Part shown: one piece after another, positions 58,393-64,000 of the stretch | Layout of the letters: every line of letters starts with the position of its first letter | How positions within the stretch are numbered: the first letter of the stretch is position 1 | Made by a program: the position numbers and the translations under genes | The notes under the pieces: model-generated | Database searches by the model: none | What the model was told of the DNA's origin: nothing | Seen by the model: only the letters and a program-made list of their open reading frames with translations | NCBI GenBank assembly: GCA_001599935.1 | Contig: BCIJ01000012.1 | Coordinates: forward strand, 408,483-472,482 | Length of the DNA stretch: 64,000 bases | DNA from: Holtermannia corniformis | Lineage: Eukaryota > Basidiomycota > Tremellomycetes > Holtermanniales | Direction of reading: 5' to 3'

Positions 58393-60324
58393 ATGCTGAA
58401 CTACATTCGTGACCGCCTCTCCATGGAGAGTAAAGCCACAGATGGGTCCAAGGGACGCGCCGCGACGACGGGTGGCGACAGCGGCTCGTCCTTGACCTCT
58501 GCTTCTAGCGGTTTCCTGCATGACGAGCCGATCTCGGCCCAATCCACGTCGGAGACAAGCTACAGCCGTGCAAGCGAGAACGAGAACAAGAGCAAGGTGA
58601 GTGAACGAAAATCACGACATTCCGATGATAGTGCTGACGCGAGGGTGGGACAGGACGGCAGAGTCAAGACGTTTCTGCGCACACTGCGCACAAGGCTTTC
58701 GCGCGACAGCTCTGTGACAGCCAGCGACCGCTCGTCGACCGATGAGCCACAGATCAAGGTCTTTGTCAATGGGATGGAGTTCCCTCGGTACAACGCGGCC
58801 CAAGAGGCTGCCGTCCGCTCCGACTTCAAGGCCAAGGAGGATGCGCGCCGTGCGCTACGCAGCACTAGCCAGCAAGCTACTGGCAAGACTCGTAAGCTCG
58901 GCTGCCGCTTCGGCCGTAAGAACAAATCGCCCAAGGAAGAGCTAGGCGGTGCGACGCGCGCGAGCTGGGAGGACGTGCACTCGTCGATTATCGCTGCTTC
59001 ATCTGAAGTGGCTCAAGGTCGGCGTGAGACGCTGTGCCAGGTGCGCACCAGCCAAGAGCCAGAGCGAGCGGCAAAGACGAGCAAGAAGGCGGAAGCCAAG
59101 TCTTTTGAAGCCAGCCAGATGTCTCTGCATCGCCGACCTGTCAGTCTCATGCTCGAGCAGTGGCACGCATCGAACGACGACCTTTCAGACCCTTTCAAAG
59201 CCATTCCGATCACTACCAGCAAGCTTCACCACCGCTCGCCCTCTCCGCCGCGCATCATCGCGCCCAAGTCCCAGTATTCCCCTTCCTCCAGCTTGAACAC
59301 CACCGCCTTGATCGAGCCGCTCAACTCGATCCCAACACGCCCAACATCATGGTCAGACGAGCATCGGCACCTGTTCCCACCACGCGCGACGATCTGTTAC
59401 AGGGGCCCATTGACCGTCAAGCGGCTGTATCAGGACTGGCAAGAGGACGAGGCGATCAATCCGACGCCGAAGCGGCAATACGATTGGCAGCAAACCCGTA
59501 TTCGTCACCCTCGATGGCATTCCGAGGAGACGGCGATGGAGGAGGTGGTGTCGTCGAAGCCAGAGCGGGACGGCGCGCTACCGGCAAGCATGAATGCAGC
59601 TCTGCCAAAGGCTGGGCTTGACCCAATGCCGGTCCGTCGTATTCGTCGTCGTCCTGCCGTGCCGCACCTCAACAATGCTGAATACGAGGCGCGTCCAGCG
59701 CGAGAGGTCAATATTGGGCCGCAACCTGCCTGCCGTGCTCAGGCGCCATACCCCCTTTGCGCCCAACCCTACCCACTGCATCCACCCGGCCTCTTGCCTG
59801 TCATGCTCGCTCAAGTGCCAACCTACCCATCACCGTACCCTGCCCACTGCTACCCATCGACGCGCTTCCCACTGCCGTACATGTACCACAGCGGGCATTC
59901 GCCATCACCGGCGTTTACTCCTACGCCCAACTCCATCCCTCATCACCCGACTGCCCAAACTCGCCCCGCTCGTCCACATGCTGCGAGGCATCCGCTCGGC
60001 CCGACGTCAGAACCCACCCGCCGGCCACACGAATACGACCGTCCAACACGAGGCTACTACGAAACGGCGCGCACCAGAAACTCCTCACGCGGCAACAATG
60101 ACAAATCATCACCGCGTAGCGCCCTACATGTCCGCGCCGCACCCGCACGATCGGTCAAGATGGTCGAGGGAAGTGTTCGAGAGCAAGAGCAAGTGGGCGA
60201 ATGTGGCTTCATGCCTTCTTCAGGCACATTGCGACCGCGCAGAGGCATCCACCATGGCCAGCCTTTCCGTCTATCTCCTGCATCTTCTTCCACCCGTCGA
60301 CACCCGGCGCCACAATATGATTAG
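58393..60324 (+). CDS. Proline-rich, disordered protein (624 aa)
   Basis: Exons 58393-58596 and 58654-60324. The 57-nt intron is in frame, with a strong donor GTGAGT, GCTGAC branch and GACAG acceptor, so removal is likely; reading through would add 19 residues. The product is S/R/K-rich in the first third (RVKTFLRTLRTRLSRDSS, then a short globular-looking piece IKVFVNGMEFPRYNAAQEAA) and P/Y/H-rich in the last third (AQVPTYPSPYPAHCYPSTRF). No domain is recognised. It could be a scaffold or signalling adaptor; no function is assigned. Confidence 0.65.
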   Translation: MLNYIRDRLSMESKATDGSKGRAATTGGDSGSSLTSASSGFLHDEPISAQSTSETSYSRASENENKSKVSERKSRHSDDSADARVGQDGRVKTFLRTLRTRLSRDSSVTASDRSSTDEPQIKVFVNGMEFPRYNAAQEAAVRSDFKAKEDARRALRSTSQQATGKTRKLGCRFGRKNKSPKEELGGATRASWEDVHSSIIAASSEVAQGRRETLCQVRTSQEPERAAKTSKKAEAKSFEASQMSLHRRPVSLMLEQWHASNDDLSDPFKAIPITTSKLHHRSPSPPRIIAPKSQYSPSSSLNTTALIEPLNSIPTRPTSWSDEHRHLFPPRATICYRGPLTVKRLYQDWQEDEAINPTPKRQYDWQQTRIRHPRWHSEETAMEEVVSSKPERDGALPASMNAALPKAGLDPMPVRRIRRRPAVPHLNNAEYEARPAREVNIGPQPACRAQAPYPLCAQPYPLHPPGLLPVMLAQVPTYPSPYPAHCYPSTRFPLPYMYHSGHSPSPAFTPTPNSIPHHPTAQTRPARPHAARHPLGPTSEPTRRPHEYDRPTRGYYETARTRNSSRGNNDKSSPRSALHVRAAPARSVKMVEGSVREQEQVGECGFMPSSGTLRPRRGIHHGQPFRLSPASSSTRRHPAPQYD

Positions 60325-61309
60325 CGTGACGCAACGGTGATCGCCGATCGCCGTTGCTAGTTTTGCCCGCCCTTGCCATCCTTTAATCCGTTGTAGCCAT
60401 ATACAGATTCGCATTCCCATTACATTGCTGTGGTTGCCAAGCTAGATGAATGATGTATACTGCTGAGCGCTCGAGCTGCAATCGGTCGGATGATCTACAG
60501 GACCGTGGAGCACGCGTTCGGCCGGCGGCTGTTTCACGCTTCGGCTAGGGCCATGGCGATCCTCAGTGGCCGCGGCAGCGTCCACGGGTGTTATCTCTTG
60601 GTGATGCCAGTCGTCTCGTGCTCCGAGAGATGATTCCATGAGTGATGCATGCCCTACCGCGCACTGCAGCCCGCCGGAGAGAAGGGCGCGATTGGATCTT
60701 GGGAAACCTTAAGCGAGGTTAGACTTCGCGTTGAGCTGGGCCGTTTGCCGTTTCGGGCGCGAGCGAGCAAGAACCGGGCAGTGGGACGTCGGTCGTCGTC
60801 GTGTTGAGCAGCACGCCAACATCATTCAAGCTCACCAACGGCCGTGGTCGAGTCTGAGCACAGCAGTCGACGGCGACGGTGACGGGCCTGGCCGCACAGA
60901 CGGTCAAAGGACGGCCAAGACACACGCGGACGGCAGCCAGCTCGCATCTCACTCTGGTCATCTCGTCAACCGCGAGTGTGTACCCACTGCCGCATCACTC
61001 TGGTCAGGTCGACAGTGTGCATGCTAGCCAACGGCGGCATCGGCGACGGCGACGGCCAAACCATACTTGGCGACTCTGCTCCCTTCCGCACCTTGTCAGT
61101 CGCCAGGGCCATCACCGTCTGATCGGGCGACGGGCGTGTGCAGGTGCTGGAGAAAACGCTGGCAAGCTGGCATCAGACTGGCTAGGCGGTTCAACGCGCC
61201 CACCGCTATCAACAATAAGCATCGCACCGCTGGACCGCTCCGTATCTCGAATCTGGGCCATCCTTCCGTCGGCAGCATCACCTGAACTCGCCGCCCCTTT
61301 TGCTCAGGT
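60325..61309. other. Intergenic region / long leader upstream of the LisH regulator
   Basis: 985 nt with no supported gene. The shadow frames on both strands are uninformative. Long upstream regions are usual for FLO8-type regulators, but no sites can be named. Confidence 0.4.
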
Positions 61310-63554
61310 ATGGCCCTGCCTCTCTCCCAATCGCTGCCAGCGTATGCCATGAACCACCAAGTCCCGGTTCCCGGCCCAAGCAGGCCACCGCCGACGCAGC
61401 AGCAGCAACAATACCTGCTGCAACAACAACAGGCAGCCCAGCAGCGGCTCATACAGGAGGCAGACCATCACCACCATCAACAGCAGCAGCAGCAGCAGCA
61501 ACAGATGATTCTACTCCAGCAACAACAGCAGCACGCGAGGATGCAGCCGCAACCTTCACCCCGTCAACCCCCAAACCCCTCGCCGCAACTCGGGCATCAG
61601 CAGCACCCGGGCCAACCTCTGCATCCGGGATATCAACAGCAACAGCGCCCACCGCAGCCTCAGCAGCAGCACTTTCAGCAGAATGGCATCAGGCAGCAGC
61701 CTCAGGCGGGACCCAGCAGACCGATGCAGCAACCACAGCCGCAACCGCAGCCGGCTCAAGGACCTGTGCAGCGACCCACGATGACACAGCAACAGATGCA
61801 TAGCCAGACGATGCAACAGCAGCAATGGTCAGGCAATGCCGATGCAATGTAGGTCGATCCGATTTGACGATCACGCTAACCCCTCAAGGCTCAACCTCTA
61901 CATCCACGACTATCTTCTCAAGCATCGATTACCTGCCGCCGCCGCCGCGCTATGCAACGAGGCGGGTCTGAACGAGACAAGAGTCCCGGTCGAAGCGCCA
62001 CAAGGACTGTTGTACGAGTGAGTACTCGTTCGAGGTCCCGCACGTGCTCACGCCCAAAGGTGGTGGTGTGTTTTCTGGGACGTCTTTACCGCCAATAAGA
62101 ATATGGGAGGGGGTCCGGGGGTCCCACCAGCTGATTCCTACTCGGAGGTCCGTCCCATCGCGCACTTGGACCGCACTAACCTCTCAGGCAATCACCCGCA
62201 TTCGGCAGGGCACCCAGCAAGCACAGGGAGTCTCCGAGTCTGCACCGGCGCAACCTCAGCAACCGCCATTTCCTTTCCAGTTCCAATCAAACCAGGCCAA
62301 CCCACCGGTTGCCAACAAGAATATATGGTATCCGCAGAACAACAGTGGAGCCGAGGCCGCATCGGCATCCATGCGCTTCCCAGGGCAAGTCCTGCCAAGA
62401 ACCGTTCCAGGTCGGCCGCCGCCTCCAGCTTCACCCGTACAGTCTATGCAGCGTCCTCCGCAAGGGCCAGGACCAGGACCATCGCAGGCGCAAAACGGCT
62501 TCCCACCGGGCCATCCCATGTATCCTTATCACCCGCAACCACAGCCGCCACCCCAACAACCTGCGCCGGTACAGCAGCCGCAGTCCCAGCCGACACCGGG
62601 ACAGATCCTCCAACCTTCACCGCACATCATGCACGCTGCCTCGCCGCATCCCCAGACTGCGCCTTCACCGCGGCAGATCCCGATGCCGCCACCGACCCCA
62701 CTCAACATGAATGGCGGACCTATACAGCGCAGCGTCACGCCTCAGCAGTTCCCTCCGCAGTCGCCGATCAATGCACAGCAGCTGCAGCAGCAGCAACAAC
62801 AAGCGGCGTTTCTGCGTCAAGCGCAGAGCCCGCTCATGCGGCAGCAACAGGAGCAACTGTTCCAACAGCAGCAGCAACAGCAGCAGCAGCAGGCCAACGC
62901 CGCTTACGCCGGGCTCGGCATCGGGCCCGTTATACCGCATTTGATCCAGCAATCTGCGCAGGGCGTTGGCCTCGCGGGTCGTGACGTCGAGAGCATGTCG
63001 GGCGAGGAAAAGGTGAGTGCCGCATACTAGGAAGATTGCCGACTGACAATGGCAGCTACGATTGATTCAGCGCTATCGTCTGTTGCAAACCGAGTACCAT
63101 CGCCGGCTAGCAGCCACAAGCCAAGCGTCGACATTGCAGAACCAAGCGCAGCTGCAGGCCCAGGTGCTCGCGCAGCATCAGCAGACGCAGATGAATCAGA
63201 TGGCAGCGCGGGGTCAGATGGCAACCGGCCAAATGCCTCAGCCACAAATGCAGCTTCAGCAGGGGCAGCAGCCGCAACAGCCACAGCCTCAGGGCCACGA
63301 GCAGCGGTTTGTCGAAGTTTGCCCGCAGACGCCCAACTGATCGTTCATAGGCCCAACGCATTCTTCTCGCAAGGGATCGCCAACACGAATCCGCAGGTGA
63401 GACTTTGTTGCACTCCTATACGTAGCGCTGATGCACCGCAGGCACAACAGCAACAGCTCGAGGACCGAGGCGAGTCACCGCCTGAACGCAAGCGGATGCG
63501 ACGCAACTCTGGAGGGCCCGCGCCAAGTCCGTATTCGGCCCAGTACACTGCAAT

Positions 63555-63585
<31 letters not shown>

Positions 63586-64000
63586 ACGGCTGCGGCGCAA
63601 CAGGCCGTGTTGCAGCATCAGCAGCTACAGCAGCAAGCTCAGCAGCACTTTCTGCAGCAGCAACAGCAACAGGCTCAGCAGCAATTGCAAGCTCAACAGC
63701 ACCAAGTGCATCAGCAGGCAGCAGGCCAGCAGGCCGCGGCTGATGTGCAGCCGACGCCCATCGGCGGAAACTCGCACATGGACACGTTTGAAAACACTCA
63801 GGTGAGTGGCGTTTGGTCGCATTGGTGCGATCTGACCCGGGCGCCAGGTCAACGCGGTTCGACAGCAGCAGGATGCGCAGGCGATCGCCGCTCGTATGCT
63901 GTATCAGAAGAAGCTGCAAGAGCAGCAGCAGCAGCAAGCGCAGATGGTGCAGAACGGCTTGCATCCAACCACTCCAATCATGGTCCAAAACGAGGTTTCA
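61310..64000 (+). CDS. Flo8/Som1-like LisH transcriptional regulator, 3'-truncated
   Basis: Exons 61310-61848, 61889-62017, 62060-62147, 62188-63012, 63056-63306, 63351-63396, 63442-63801 and 63848 to beyond 64000. A nuclear co-regulator of the LisH/single-stranded-DNA-binding-protein group that includes Flo8 and Som1, which control filamentation and adhesion. A polyQ/P leader is followed by the LisH block MLNLYIHDYLLKHRLPAAAA (about residues 180-199), then VPVEAPQGLLYEWWCVFWDV and FTANKN, the family hallmark. A long P/Q-rich region, then LRLIQRYRLLQTEYHRRL, RPNAFFSQGIANTNPQ and further polyQ follow. The start could be the second ATG (61349). The gene runs off the window, so its length is unknown. 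Confidence 0.85.
61479..61504 (+). repeat. CAG/CAA repeat coding polyglutamine
   Basis: Nine glutamine codons in a row (mostly CAG) in exon 1 of the LisH regulator. Similar tracts occur at about 62863-62892 and 63550-63587. The pure CAG runs are likely to vary in length between strains. Confidence 0.85.

Noticed and set aside
61300..61803. Alternative-frame Ala/Thr- and Leu-rich ORFs over the CAG tracts
   Set aside because: They are the expected out-of-frame translations of glutamine repeats.

Overview
This window is nuclear DNA of a fungus, most likely a basidiomycete yeast or dimorphic species with a compact genome. Genes are packed head-to-head and tail-to-tail. Coding GC is high. Nearly every gene is split by very short introns, mostly 34-60 nt, with GTNNGT donors, a CTGAC or CTAAC branch site and a YAG acceptor. 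The gene set (Flo8-type LisH regulator, GH71 glucanase with WSC domains, Set9, Lunapark, Swp1, Vps16, KEOPS kinase, H2A ending SQEV) is fungal. I cannot name the species. A reduced Pucciniomycotina-type genome fits, but that is inference. Exon coordinates were worked out by hand; each model keeps frame through every junction.

Layout. 1-2,023: two F-box/LRR-like paralogues, the first cut by the window edge. 2,750-5,412: D-amino-acid oxidase and the OST subunit Swp1. 5,413-7,454: gene-poor. 7,455-13,992: UTP7 and RSC9 (divergent), then allantoinase. 14,036-20,339: mitochondrial DNA polymerase gamma (MIP1) divergent from Lunapark. 20,512-21,366: a divergent histone H2B variant. 21,619-23,789: a 14-exon secreted protein. 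24,206-26,301: two more F-box-like copies, one broken. 26,530-31,768: a probable mitochondrial hydrolase-like protein, mitoribosomal protein mS38 and VPS16. 31,977-35,432: ESF2, BUD32 and a GATA-type factor. 35,811-39,943: a single-pass membrane protein and the GH71 glucanase. 40,149-43,172: SET9. 44,023-45,766: a PIG-F-like protein and histone H3. 46,611-49,529: two unrecognised multi-exon genes. 50,393-52,121: a divergent H2B/H2A pair. 52,233-54,528: VPS68, holding a 1.5-kb intron. 55,055-57,327: a membrane-anchored TAP-type hydrolase. 58,393-60,324: a proline-rich protein. 61,310-end: a Flo8/Som1-like LisH, polyQ regulator, truncated by the window.

Themes. Chromatin genes are frequent: H2A, H2B, H3, an H2B variant, SET9 (H4K20), RSC9 and a GATA factor. 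Others serve endomembrane traffic (VPS16, VPS68, Lunapark, Swp1, PIG-F-like), nitrogen scavenging (D-amino-acid oxidase, allantoinase) and ribosome biogenesis (UTP7, ESF2, mS38). The most unusual signals are at the level of splicing: a 5-nt micro-exon in canonical H2B and a 7-nt micro-exon at almost the same place in the H2B variant; ten-exon SET9 whose nine introns are all 34-37 nt; repeated skipping of an AG just after the branch site; two GC-AG introns; and one 1,523-nt intron in VPS68.
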